From contig CM056741.1 in NCBI GenBank assembly GCA_029851415.1, positions 84,148,282 to 84,212,281 of the forward strand: a DNA stretch of 64,000 nucleotides, in the 5' to 3' direction. Below, piece after piece: positions 1-12,286 of this stretch; within the stretch, counting starts at the first letter, position 1, and each line of letters begins with the position of its first letter. This DNA comes from Eretmocerus hayati. Its lineage: Eukaryota > Arthropoda > Insecta > Hymenoptera > Aphelinidae. The notes below the pieces were generated by a model that worked only from the letters and a program-made list of their open reading frames with translations, ran no database searches and had not been told where the DNA came from. The translations under genes were made by a program, and so were the position numbers.

Positions 1-286
1 TGACTGGAGTGGATGTCACGAAGACTTTATTTTTTGACGGTGCAATCACTCTTGGCTTTTCGGTATTTTTCTTCGGGATATTCGGCTTAGCAGGTGCGCT
101 CAAGAGATCGAAAGATCTCTTGTTCGTCCCGACAGAGGCCTGTGTGACCGGAGCAGATGTCGGCAGTGGCGGAGATTTCTTTTTTTTACTTTCGACGATC
201 TCCTTTTTTATTTTTGTAATGTCAATGAGTTGATGATTATCTTTCAAGATTTCAGTCTTTATAATTTTCGGTTGTTTACCAATCAC
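1..286 (-). CDS. Candidate exon of an unrecognised minus-strand gene, running off the left edge
   Basis: Reading the minus strand from position 286 there is a frame of 95 codons without a stop down to base 1. It starts directly after an acceptor (TAG at 287-289 on the minus strand). The product is rich in Lys, Ser and Pro, with a KKKKSPP stretch, like a disordered or nuclear linker. It may belong to the same gene as the exon at 2373-2551, but that exon ends in phase 1 while this one reads in phase 0. At least one more exon would therefore be needed between them. I do not recognise the family. The call rests on the open frame, its composition and the acceptor only. Confidence 0.35.
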   Translation of the reverse strand, partial: MIGKQPKIIKTEILKDNHQLIDITKIKKEIVESKKKKSPPLPTSAPVTQASVGTNKRSFDLLSAPAKPNIPKKNTEKPRVIAPSKNKVFVTSTPV

Positions 287-2372
287 CTACAAATAGTTTC
301 AGCTTTTGATAGTTATGATGGTATTCTTCTATAGATACAAGCAAATCTACTACAGTGCCCGCTGAAATGAATAGAACACGAATACTTTCACTAAAACAGC
401 GATTACTTCGACGCCCTTAACTCGACGACAATTTTTTGTAGAGCATTTGAAGCATGAGAAAAATCTAACAATTCATGTCCTTTGAAAAATTTTTCAACCC
501 AAATCATAGTTTCAATAGACTTCGAAAAGTGAAAAATTCTTTGTTTGAATGGATCATCGATTATTCATCGAGAAATTGGGATAGCCCAAAAATTGTTAAA
601 GGATCTTATAGCGCTCAAGACCTTGGAGATCGTTTTTATATATTTTGCTCTACCATTTTTTACACCTGGTCGCTTAAAAACATAGAAAAATGCGTTATCC
701 ACGACTTTGACGTGAAAATTTCTAAACTCCATTAACTACGAGTATAATGTATTTTATACGGTACTTGAAACGACCTCAGAAAGCTTCAGGAAAAAAATGC
801 GTATGTGTACCACCATACCGCCAGTACCTTCGACCCGCACCAACTTCTCTCGACTCGATCACTCGTATTTCGGGTGTGAAAAGTCGTGGAGCAATATTTG
901 AAACAACGATTTTCAAGGTCTTGGAATGAGATACAAGATCCCATGAGATTGTTGCTTTATCGTAATTATCTGATGAACGATCGATGACTGGTGAAGATGA
1001 AATTTTTTTTTCACTTTTCGAGGCCAATTAAGACCATGAACTTTCGGTTCGTAAAATTTTCATGATAGCTTTTCTCTTATTCTTCAAACGTTTTTTGAAA
1101 AATTCCCGTAGACCCAATAAGAGCTTCGGGGTAACTGCCGTTTTAGTGAAGTTATCCACGTTTCATTCATTTTGGCGAGGACTGAATATGATCACTTCAT
1201 CTATCTACATATGTACAAATATGCAAAATAATCAAATCACCTTCTTATTTTCCTTATCACTTTGAGCTAATTTGAGCTCTGTTGCTCGGGAGAGATCCGG
1301 TTTTGTTTGGCATCTCGCCAAAGACGGTGTGCCTCGGCTAAGCCTTTTGGTCTGGTTTAGTACCGTTTTCAATTTTTCTTCATCATCTAGATCCAATTTT
1401 TGATAGTAAAAAGGGGGTAATGTTCAAATTTCGATTACCATACACTGTAGTACGTTACGTATTACAAGAATTACGAAATGATTTTGTGGGCTCTCGGGGT
1501 TAAAGATTGACAATGGAAATCGGAAGCTTGGATAAAAAACCATGATTTGACAACAATTTCGAGGTTCTGGTAATGAAAGATTTTTAGACTAGACCTACAA
1601 CAATCCATAATGATTTTTATTAAACTGTCACGGGTCCGACCATGTGATCCCTCAAATTAAAACCATGTCTGTCAGCTGAAATTCGGTTCTCAAGAATTGA
1701 ATTGTCTCATCGCGTAGGAAACGTTTTGCAGAGTTCAGTTTGTTTTGATTAAATTACACGGGTGTGCTCGCACAACATGACTCCTCGTAGGGTGATACAT
1801 ATTTTGCATCAGTTTTTGAACAAAAGCGAACAAGGACTTGTTGTGCTTTTTTGTTAGAAAACAATGCACAATTAAGGACACGCTCATCCATATAGTATCA
1901 AAACACGAGCAAATCTTAGGCTAGTTTGTTCACGACGTGTGTGCAGCAACTGAGGATATTATACTGTGGAATCCGCGAGAATGTTCATAGAGACAGCTCT
2001 ACTCCATAGATATATGAAGCAGCGTTTTCTGGTGATTCGGTAGAAAATTGTCTAAGAACTAAAGAACGAGCGAGTGATACAACTGCAATGTCTGGAAATA
2101 ATTTTGAACTCAATTCTTACATCATGACATGAGACAACTACAACTGATGAAAAATTGACCTGGGTTTATGATAATGGCTGACAGGTTGGTGGAAGGACGT
2201 CAAAAATATTCTAGAAAGGATGGGTTCAACTAGAATCAGTGAAATACGCTAACCTCAATCATTGTTTACTCATGAAAATGATGCAAAGGATAACGCATGT
2301 TCCAAATACAAAAAGTCAGCAAGGTATGGCGCTTTTAGAATCAAAAATGAAATATCAAACGAGAAAATTTAC
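287..2372. other. No clear gene
   Basis: AT-rich sequence with short frames only. If the exons at either side belong to one gene this is mostly intron. A short plus-strand frame at 475-735 and a minus-strand frame at 776-1027 have no motif or splice context that would support them. Confidence 0.4.
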
Positions 2373-2551
2373 CATGTACTTCTTTGACGATGCCAACTCG
2401 GCGCTCATCGTTGATTTTCATGATGTATTTCAGGAATGGTGGGTCCTGCTCGGAAAAATTCTCAACATCTTGCGTTGGTATCACGTACCAATTTCCATAC
2501 TCCTTGTTTATCACTTCGCGTACTCGCGCGAAAGCCATTGCGTTATTTAAT
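2373..2551 (-). CDS. Candidate internal exon of an unrecognised minus-strand gene
   Basis: On the minus strand an acceptor (tttctttcag) precedes an open segment of 179 nt that ends at a donor (G|GTAAAT). It includes an AFARVREV segment followed by NWYVIPTQDV, a compact, mixed hydrophobic and charged composition that looks like a folded domain rather than random translation. It reminded me of the N-terminal 'value/position' domains seen in many insect proteins beside BEN domains, but this is not more than a resemblance. A further donor-like site (AAAG|GTGAGT) lies upstream near 2645. Function unknown. Confidence 0.35.
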
Positions 2552-2999
2552 CTGAAAGAAAATGATATCAACGGAAATGAGAATGCGCGAAGTATTTGAA
2601 ATTCAATCACGGTAAGAGGTTTATAGTGCACAAATCAAACTCACCTTTCTCGTTATAAGTGCGGCAACCAAGATTATTTTCGGGCTTACACTAAGCCAGT
2701 CAAAATACTCTTGAACCTAACCTAAATTCAAATCCACACAATGTTTTCGACACTTCAAAAGATTGCGTGTTGCACTTGAATTGTTCGCATGTTCAAATGT
2801 TTTCATTGATTCTATTAGTACAGAGGTTAATTCACAGATTACAGATGTATCATGAAGGGGAGTTATTATTTCCAAACACAGCTATTTCGAACTTACCCAT
2901 TTAATGCGTCGTGGCAGATCTGTAGAATGATCTGATGGATAGTAATAATGAAGAATAACAAATGTTGACGGAGGCGAGATTTGTGAAAGTTACACAAAA
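2552..2999. other. Leader of the transposase gene, no separate gene seen
   Basis: No frame of note. Just before the ATG at 3000 the sequence (GGAGGCGAG...) is similar to the stretch at 3527-3570 inside the gene. The internal tandem duplication of the gene therefore reaches slightly upstream of the chosen start. Confidence 0.4.
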
Positions 3000-4090
3000 A
3001 TGAGTGAAAGGAAGAAATATAAATTTAAAGATCCTGGTACATTACATTCGTTCCACGCAACAACTCGCAAAATATTCGAAGAAAAATTGGAAGAAGGTAC
3101 TGTTCGAATTATTACAAGAAATGTAAGGATTTTGTTCACTGGCTATCATTTATACCAGGATGTCATGATTTTTAGGTCAAAGGTGTCTCGAAGAATTGAG
3201 TTATGATGCGAGCAATGATTTTTCTTCTGATGAATCTGATTCAGATAGCTGTGATGGAAAATTTGATCATCCTTTGGATGCGAACATCAATAAAACATCA
3301 GAAAGAACTTGTGACTTCGACGGTGAGTGATAAATCTATCTGGTGTGATCTATCTGAATGCTCCTCGAGAGCCAACAAAATATGTCGCAAAATCAATGTG
3401 CCAGTCATTGTTTATATCAAGCGCTATGAAACGAGCAATTGTGGTATAATTGTCTCCGTTACAAGCATCAGCTTAATTACAGATTCAAAATTATCTGAGC
3501 CTCATTCATCTGCAGACTGGTATGGAGGCGAGACCGAAGGAAGGCACACGAAAATGTGTGGCAAAAGGAAAAGTGGATTGGAAGATCTTGACAAATTACA
3601 TTCTATCCATCAAAAAACTCGCAAGATATCCGATGAAAAGTTGTATCAAGGTACTATTTGAGTCATTGCGAAATATTTTAAAATCTTGACTACTGGATAC
3701 CATTTGTATGAGGATGTCATGGTTTTCAGGTCAGGAGTGGCTCAAAGAGTTGAGTGGAGGTACGAGCAATAATTTTCCCTCTGTTGGACCCGATGCAGAT
3801 ACCTGTAATCAAGACTTCGACCATCCTTTGGATGCAAACGTCAGTCAGACATCAGAAAAAACTTGTGAGCTTGACAGTGAGTGATTAGAAATCTAACTAA
3901 TTTGAATGCTTAGCAAGAACCAACAAAATATGCCACGCGATCAATGTGTCAGCCGGTGTTTATATCAATCGCTATCGCTACAAATTGAGCAATTTGGACA
4001 AAATTGTTTCCTTCACAAAACTAATTTCAATTTACAGTTTCAAACTCATTTGAGTCTGGTCTACCTGCAAACTACTGTGGAGATGATAAA
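2960..4090 (+). repeat. Tandem duplication of about 560 bp containing two exons
   Basis: The segment from about 2960-3526 recurs at about 3527-4090 at moderate identity. The start (GGAGGCGAG), the coding core (ACTCGCAA..AT), both introns and the phrase CATCCTTTGGATGC are shared. Exon 1 corresponds to the second half of exon 3, exon 2 to exon 4, and the first part of exon 3 to exon 5. Both copies keep splice sites and phase. Confidence 0.8.
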
Positions 4091-7000
4091 AATTTACGCA
4101 CCGCTCGAGATACGTTCCGGGATACCCTGCAGATTCATTCACAAGATAGAAATGCAATCGGTAAGTCTTGTCCATGTTTTTGAATCCTCTATTGATCAAT
4201 TTGGTCCGGGCGTGAAGCGAAACCATGATGTTTTGTGTCATGTGCAGTCTTTTGCATTGCGATGCGATACTGAGGTATTATCAACTCATATAGAACCTAA
4301 TAGAAGCACAGGTCTCGCGTATTTCATTCAGCCAGAGCTTGGGTCACAAGCTCGTTAGTTTTGTGACCCAAATATCAGATAGCGACCAGTTGGGTTACAA
4401 TCAGCGGCAAATCGAGCAAGAGTGCGCGAGAGCTTGGAGAATTACAATCACAATAAGCATACGATACTAATGCTCACATTTGTCAATTAGCAAAAATTAT
4501 TTCGCGGTATAGTATCTCTACTCCTCAAACTTTTATTGCAATTCGTTGATTCATTATTTTTGTTAATGGACGATAAAGCAAACAGGAGTTGACGGGAAGT
4601 CGAGACATGTTGTTCCACATCAAATCCTAAGCCTCTCAAGGGGCCAGCCTTTCTGTGTACGCCCTTTGACCCAATGAAAATATCGCAATGGTCTAAACGC
4701 CACGATACCCAACTCATACCTACAAGGTCAAGGTAGCACGAAGAAGCCAGCACGAATTCGCCTACCCGAATTTCAAAAGGGACCCACTGCAGTGCCTCAT
4801 ACTCGCAAAGGCAAAAGAAAGGAAAAATCGCAGGGTATTTCTCAAATCTTGACCCCTTTTTTGATGATTAATTTCTAAGATAAGTCGGGCCTAGTTTTGA
4901 TTAATCCCACTCTTTTTGTTTTTCTCAGAACTTTGGCCTATCTTGACATTTTTCGACGTGTATCCCGAATCACATTTTGAAGCTTGGTCCAAAGCTTGGT
5001 CTTGTGTTAGTCTTCGTGTGAGATTCGAAATGTGCTATTTCATGCCAAAGGTGCTAGTTTTCACGATTAAGCCGAAACGTGTTATTTTCCGTGTAAGAGG
5101 GCGAAGCGTGTTACTTTTGAAGGGAAATGTGCTACTCTTCGTAGGGGCCGACGATCTATCACCGTGGATATGTAGAGTCAATCTATTAGATTCCAATTGG
5201 ACCATGAGATTTTTTGAAGATAATCTAGCAGTTATCACGCTCGCGGAGGAAGAGCTAAATTTTATCTTTGGTTCAAGCCGTATTGAATATTACCGTGAAT
5301 TTCGATGTAAATTCGCAAGAAAAACTAATAAGAGAGGAGCATTTTGTCAAAAGTGAAACCAAAAATCATTTGCTAAGAAATTCTTGAAAAAAAACGCAAT
5401 GATGGAATTTGAAGCCTGACCTCCTAATAATGAGTCGAGCATCGTATCACTTAGACCATTGCAGCGGTGTCGATGCGGTATCAAGGGATATACATAAAGC
5501 GCTGACCCCTAATAGAGGGTCTTGAATTTGTATGTTGAAAACCGTGTCTCGACTCCCCATCAACTCCTCTCCATATTCCTTGATACACAATAACATCATG
5601 CGAGACAAAGCAGGATCACAAAGTTGCCATACACCGTTTTTCATGTGACAAATATTGCTATGGCGTGATAACAATGTTTTTAACGGGCGGCATGATGACA
5701 GCAAGATTCGCGTCATGCGGTGAGTAAAATTATCATCATGTGTTACAAGATGATTTAATTTGCGAGGGAGGCGCGCTTATGGGCAAGTAATTACTCAATC
5801 AGCATGCGATTATCCGAGTGATCCATGCTGGCCGAATTCGAGTTACTTCCACACAGCTTTCAAAGTTCGGTCAACAGTAACGCCCCTGTGTCTCCATTTC
5901 GTTAAATACGCCATCTGGCTGAATCTCCTCCATAAGACCCGTTCTTCTGTTCGGTGTATATTCTTTGGTAATGTGCATCACGAGTATCTTGAAGATAACA
6001 CCTCCATTCTTCTGAATAGAAAAGTATTTGAAGAATATCGAAAAATAACGAGCAAATCTTGTAGATATATACAAAATTCCCTCAATGCATGTAGAGCCAA
6101 ATTGCAATCTCATAAACGCAAGATTTTTATATGATAACCCACTTGCATTTTCCGGAATTTTATAGGAGCATAAGGACAAATCTTGCCACCATAGTTCTTA
6201 GGTAAAAGTGAGAAATGAAACAACGTTGTCCATCCTGATTTCCCTTATTCGGGAGTAATTTTTTGGAAGTTTGCAACTCGAATGGTTGCCAAATACTGGC
6301 CATACGGTAGCGATGCAAGTTGAATTTTGTTCCAACTTTACTCGAATTTTCCAACTTACCCAACTTTTCGTATTTACCCAACTTCCTTCAATTTTTATTT
6401 TACTTTAGTGATGAATAATTTCAACAGACCAGACAGAATTTGGTTACTCGAAAATTCTAATTCTGCGAATAAAATCGTAATTTCTTCTTGACACAGGTAC
6501 TCAGAAGAAAATAGAAGAGATTGTCAATCAGCAGCTCCATACGCAAAGGTTCCAGCGCATTGAATACGAAACTTGTCAAGAGAATGAATTTAATGTTGGA
6601 GCGATCACGCATTCTATCACTCCATCTGAAGATAGTATCGATGATGAAAGCAAAAGCATTGAGAATCTCAGCAGTCTGATGAAGCCAGAGTGTATTTTAG
6701 CGGACCAGGTTGCTGACAAGTCTGCAAGAAAATCACCAGAAGACCAACTAAATGATGTCCGTGCTGATCTAGAAGATTCCAGTGAAATCTTCCGAAAATC
6801 AACTAATTGCTCGAAGAAGTTTGAAAACATGCTAAATTTGGTTCTTTTTTCGGAATCAAAAATGACGTTGGAAGATGTGCTCACCATGACTCAGGCTATA
6901 TATGCAAGATACAAATTTGCAAAGGCTGCAAGATTTGCCATTTTAGAAATGATCAAGGTGCTCGCTGGACCAGAATTCAAAAATCTGAATATAAGTGATC

Positions 7001-9027
7001 ATTACATCTCCTTATACGCCAAACCGGCTGAAGATCAGAGAACATACACTTTCTTCTGTACTCAGTGCTATCGTAACATTTCTGGCCCACTCGTAAAGAA
7101 ACAAATCAATTCCAATTCTATTGGAATATGCCCTGATTGTTCGAAGGAGCACATCTTATCGACGAAGAATAGTAACTTCTATATAAACATGAATGTAGAA
7201 CACCAACTACAGTGCATATTGAGAGACCAGTACATTTTTGAAGCAATACTTGCATCTGTTGCGAGAACTAGGGAGAATATGAAATCTCAGTCCAACGACT
7301 CTGAGCCAAAAGCTATCTGTGATATCCAGGATGGCAAGATATATAGAGAAAATCCACTTTTCAAAGACGAAAAGGAGAACAAGATTGTTTTAGGAGCAAA
7401 TATCAACAGCGATGGGGCATCAATGTATGAGACGACGAAATACAGTTTGTGGACTATTCTGATGCTGCTGACAGATTTGCCGCCCAAATTGAGATTTAGA
7501 TTAGCTATTTTATTTGCTGCTCTCTATACATCAAAAGAACCAAATTTCCACTTAATGAACTCTTTCATGGAATCATTCTTGCAACAAATGCACAAACTCA
7601 TGCATGAAGGCATGCTTTTCTATCATAAAGCTCGGAGAAAAACGTACAGAATATTCGTCGTCCCCCTGTTTTTTTGCGTCGATACAGTGGCAAGGCCAAT
7701 TCTCCAAGCTCGAAAACAGTTCAATGCTTTTTATGGCTGTTCTTGGTGCTATAACAAAGGTATAAAAATTGGATGTATGAAATTTCTCAAAAGGCTCAAT
7801 GCTCATAATCGCAGTCAAGCAGAGTATCTGGAAGATCTGGCGAAATGGGAGAAAGTTCGTCCCAATAAAAAAGGGGAGAAGCTCTACAGAGGATTGAGAG
7901 GAAAATCGAAAATTTGCGAGCTTCTACCTTATTTTGACAATGTGTGGGGTTATCCTCCGGATTATATGCACGGAGTTTGTCTCGGTGTTACAAAACAGTT
8001 CTGGGAGTACTTAGGCAAATCATCGTGCCCATTCAAGTTATCACCTCAAAAAAAAGAGGAAATAGATCGTCGCTTGATTTCTATGAAACCAATCAAGTCA
8101 ATGTACCGTTTACCTTCACAATTGAAGAAAAAGTCCTGCTGGAAAGCGGCAGACTGGTTGTATTGGCTTGTTTTCTATAGCTTACCTTGCTACAGAGGAA
8201 TTCTGGACGATAAAGTTTACAAGTCATATGCTCTTTATGTAGACAGCATCCGCTCTCTAATGGCACCCAGAATTGATCAAAAAACTCTGAACAGATGTGA
8301 GAGAAATCTGAAACAATTTGTTGAAGACTGCGAAGAGCTTTTTGGTCCAGAGTTCATGACCTTCAACGTGCACTCCCTCTTGCATTTGGTGGACAGTGTC
8401 AAGATGAGCGGCCCATTGTGGGCAACATCGACTTTTCCTTTTGAAAGTGGTATTGGTCGCTACAAAGAATTTGTCACTGGGCCAACAAATGTTTTGGAAC
8501 AAATTACGAGTCATGTCTTGGAACTCAATAAGCTTCAGTGTAAAATCCTGGACGACGAAACAGAAAATGCAAGCATACTTTTCTGTAGAAGACTCATGAC
8601 AACTAGTAGCATGGTACTCAACTATCACAGGACAAAAGAAAATGCTATCGTACCGTATTGTCAAAAAGATTTGGAGAAAAATGAGTACAACAGATGCATA
8701 TTCAAGAATATGCCATTATATTCCACCTCGTATACAAGACCCGAAAAGACAGATGATACCTATATCCAGCTTGCAAATGAGGAATTTGCTCAAGTGCTTC
8801 ATTTTTCTGTAAAAGATGGAGCATGTTATGCTCATGTACGAGAGGTTCGGGTAGGGCCCATAAATGTTGCTAAGGTTCCCATCAACCATATGCTGCTTGT
8901 TGTCAACGGCAAATCAACAATCAAGGTCGTACCCATCTCTATGGTTCAAAAGAAAATGGTCCACTTAGAGGTTGAGGACGACGCCGAGTACTTGTGTTAT
9001 CCATTCGAAGCTTTTGATGTGCAGTAA
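3000..9027 (+). CDS. Tnp2/EnSpm-like (CMC superfamily) transposase, six exons
   Basis: Model: join(3000..3096, 3176..3322, 3483..3650, 3730..3876, 4038..4160, 6497..9027). Each intron has GT-AG ends, all junctions are phase 1, and the total of 3213 nt gives 1070 codons plus a stop, which strongly supports the model. The first five exons encode an acidic, charged N-terminus. The large last exon begins about residue 228. It carries a CxxC-x(n)-CxxC zinc-binding segment near residue 413 and a motif DNVWGYPPDYMHGV near 709. That motif is the D-x-x-H type signature of plant Tnp2/CACTA-type transposases and their many arthropod relatives. Role: DNA cut-and-paste transposition, presumably nuclear. 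Exons 1-2 and 3-4 are tandem copies. No terminal inverted repeats were identified, so autonomy is unknown. A domesticated gene is possible. Confidence 0.8.
4161..6496 (+). other. Long fifth intron of the transposase gene
   Basis: Starts GGTAAGTC after 4160 and ends ACACAG at 6496. Short frames in both directions look accidental. A possible 27-nt cassette exon at 4248-4274 was tested and brings in a stop, so it was not used. Confidence 0.6.
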
Positions 9028-11690
9028 GGTTTCATCGGACACGAATCTCCCGATTTCTGGTCCAATCTTGTTATGCTTTTCATAGGCTATTAGAAAGTTT
9101 GAGTTTCAGCGCTTCGAAGCACCGGAAAGCGGCAATGCCATGGAAGGTATAGCAATCGAAAATTTTGCCTGCCGGCTTCGGTCTTCTTATGCATTCAGCT
9201 CAAAACCCGGAGCTGGGATGTGGCAACAGCATGCGGGTGACTTGTAAGATTTTCAAACAGGAAGAGTTTGAGTGCTTGTGAGCCTGAGACCGAGCGGAAT
9301 TAAGTATATTGGAGCGAATTGAAATGTTTGCTTCTGCTTTATGGCTTTATGCACGGGAGCCATCTCTGCCCCTACTACCTCCAATATTTTCCTCAACCCG
9401 TGCTCTAACTCGATAATGACCTGATTTACATGCAAGATAGCTCAAAATCTTCGCGATTGGAAATCTAACAGCCCCCTCGCTTACGAGGTTTGAGCATAAA
9501 TTGACTCAAAAATGGATCGGAACCCCTTCCTCGTGCCCTTTCTGTACATACTTGATCTTTATTTTTGCGAAAACCATCTTCCAAACTTTGTGAGAATGAG
9601 TGAGAAAGTTGTGAGATTTTTAACTGCAATAATTTTGAGCTATCTAGCATTTGAACCAGACCATAGATACTGAAAGTTCCCAGAGCCGGAAGCGAGAAAA
9701 GTATAGGCGTGAGTTGAGGCAGAAACGGCGCGCGCTGGTACCCGTGCATGTAGCATAGGTATAATACATTTGAACTCGACCCCATTAACTCAATTTTGCT
9801 CGAATATAGGCTTACAAACCCTGAAACTCTTTGTTTCCGAAAATCCTACAACGGCCTCTCCTACTGTTGCCACATCCAAGCTACGGGTTTTGTGCTAAAA
9901 GCATGAGGAGATCAAAGCCCGCAGTGTTTACGTTCGACTGCTACATACTTCGCCGCTTAGGAAGGCGGGATCTCACACTTCTCACAGCTATCTTATCTAT
10001 CGATAAGAAATGCATAATAGTTTCATCTCTCTATAAAACCAATGTACTTTTTTCGACCTGGGAATGACCTCCCGTAACAATATCATTCTCATTTATTCTC
10101 AATTATCATTATTCCGGCTCACAGATTAAATTTTTCAGAAAATCTTGCTTGCGAGCAAACATGAAAGTCAGTGATATAAAATTAACACCCTCTCTTCTTA
10201 GAGAAATTTGAAGTGCGTCAAACCAAAGAATACTGGACTAACGTCGAACAATTACTTGCTTCTTGGACATGACGAAATCACAAATTTGCATTGCAATTAT
10301 CCCGACATGTACATCTACGGTGCCAATTGAATGTATATAAGACCTTACTGGATGGAGAATATTATTCTTGTGATATATTTTCTGTTTGTGAAGATATCAG
10401 GTTGTGATTATGCGGTTTTTATATTGGCAAACAGTTGCATGGGAAATTGCACGAGTGAGTTCGTCTGTAAGGCTGACAGGTCGAATTATACTAATTGAAG
10501 AAATATTGTTACATTACTCTAAAGTGCTACATAGTGTCAGGAACCCATATAGGTTTGACAAGATTTTTGAATAATATATGTCTGGTTATAACAAAAAAAC
10601 TGTTGACCCGAATTGAACTGTCATTTGTTGAGTGGCTGTGACTGAGAGGCTTACAATAAAGGTATTTTGAGGCCCTAATTGCTTTCATTCCGTCTTCATT
10701 TCAGTATGATTGCATACTCTTTGAATGTCTCTTACAAACAAGTATAATTGGTTGTGAGCATAACTGCACCCACAGCTAACTGTACATTTACGATTGTGAT
10801 TCTTTTCTTCACTTTGATCACAAAGGCAACTCGGGAAGGACTTACAAGAAACATTAGTCAGGTTTTTTCAAGAGGCTGGAGGATTCCAAATTAACTTCAT
10901 TCAGTCTCACACACCAATGCAGCATCTTTTGAAAAACATAATTTTCCTGGGTTAGAAGCAGCTCATTCTTGTGCATATTATCAACTTCTTTTGAACTGGA
11001 ATAAAAGCATCTTGCAGAAATCCAAAAATCAAGTATACTCACATCGAATTCGGAAAAATGTTGTTCCAATGTTGTAATCCATATTATTCGACTCAAAATC
11101 AGCGCTGCCTCTGACGCACGTAGGTGGTAAGATTAGATCACAACGCACAGAAAATCACAATCACACCTCACTACTATTCACATAACTTGCTCATCAAAAA
11201 TTGGCTGGCATATGAGTGCCTTAGGATCATACTGATGATCCATAATTCTCGTGCACGAAGCCCACGTGGAGCAATTCTGAAGGAACCTATCACTAGAAGA
11301 TGAGAGGAGAGTACGCGCCTGTGTATTAGATTATCTTCTAGGGACCCTACTCCCGCCTCCCACGCATCCCATCAACTTGGATATTTCTGTTACTCCTATC
11401 AACTTTTGAGATCTTGAAGATTTGTATCAATGGCCGATTAATTCCCATTGCAGAAAGTTCTTATAAGTGCACTCACAATGATCTTTTCGTTCCTATTGAT
11501 CGTTGATCATTGCGATTAACTCCAATACAGACCGATAGACATTGTTACTATTCAATCCGATTGAAGTTGATTCATCCGATAGGATTTCGTTTTGTTACGA
11601 TTGAAAATATTCATTCCTATTCAATATGGGTCGGAATTATCATGAAGAAAAATCCGATAGGTTACGATAAATGAAAGTTCTATAGAACAA
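9028..11690. other. No gene seen; AT-rich
   Basis: Only short frames without motifs. The stretch 11480-11740 is full of short variants of TCCTATTC and CCGATAGG, with the look of the subterminal region of a DNA transposon, probably the 5' end of the element that carries the transposase at 12287. Confidence 0.4.
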
Positions 11691-11710
11691 TTCACTCCTA
11701 TTCAAAACGA

Positions 11711-12013
11711 ATGGGGTTGAATCGGATTCAATTGATTATTCCGGCTAGGGCTACTATGTCTTATGTGATGAGTAAACTACCCCAGCCTGTTGTTACGCCA
11801 GTTGTAGTCGATAATGATGATGAATCGTCTCATGAAAAGGTCGATATAAATTATGAAAATGATGAAACGGAAAATGAGGCATCTGATCCATTGCGTACTT
11901 CAGATCAAAGTGGAGATTCGTCTGAACAAGATGAAGTTGAAATAAGTCAAGCCAAGACCAAGAAAACGAAGAAAGCGTTGAGCAGCGACTCTGAATCTGA
12001 AAAAGAATCATAA
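11711..12013 (+). CDS. Small acidic ORF upstream of the second transposase
   Basis: A 100-codon frame. A second Met lies about 15 residues in. The C-terminal two thirds is rich in Asp, Glu, Ser and Lys, with a DSESEKES tail, the composition of a disordered nuclear protein. It lies 270 bp upstream of the C2H2 transposase in the same direction. It could be an accessory ORF or a 5' exon of that element. No splice link to 12287 was found. The family is not recognised, and a chance frame is possible, though the composition argues against it. Confidence 0.35.
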   Translation: MGLNRIQLIIPARATMSYVMSKLPQPVVTPVVVDNDDESSHEKVDINYENDETENEASDPLRTSDQSGDSSEQDEVEISQAKTKKTKKALSSDSESEKES

Positions 12014-12286
12014 GAACCCTCATTGTTCAACATAGATTCCCTCCTCATCGTCGATTCTTTTTCGTCGTTCAATATTGTCTGACTGAAGTCGTGAATTCTT
12101 TGGTTTTATTGGGTTGGTTTGACTAATTTCAAAGTTTTATTCATTTTAGGCTGGCCCTATCGCGGCTATACTGATTCAGAATCTTACAGTCGTATTTTTT
12201 AGTTCGATCTGATTTTAATGCTTATGCCTTATGGTACTTTTTTATAACTTGGTTACCAAATTTCGAATTGGTATTAATACATCTAG

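Noticed and set aside
776..1027. Minus-strand frame of 83 codons as the missing exon of the left-edge gene
   Set aside because: No suitable donor or acceptor in phase with either neighbouring exon was found.
4248..4274. Extra 27-nt exon between exons 5 and 6 of the first transposase
   Set aside because: Its inclusion in phase 1 brings a TGA stop.
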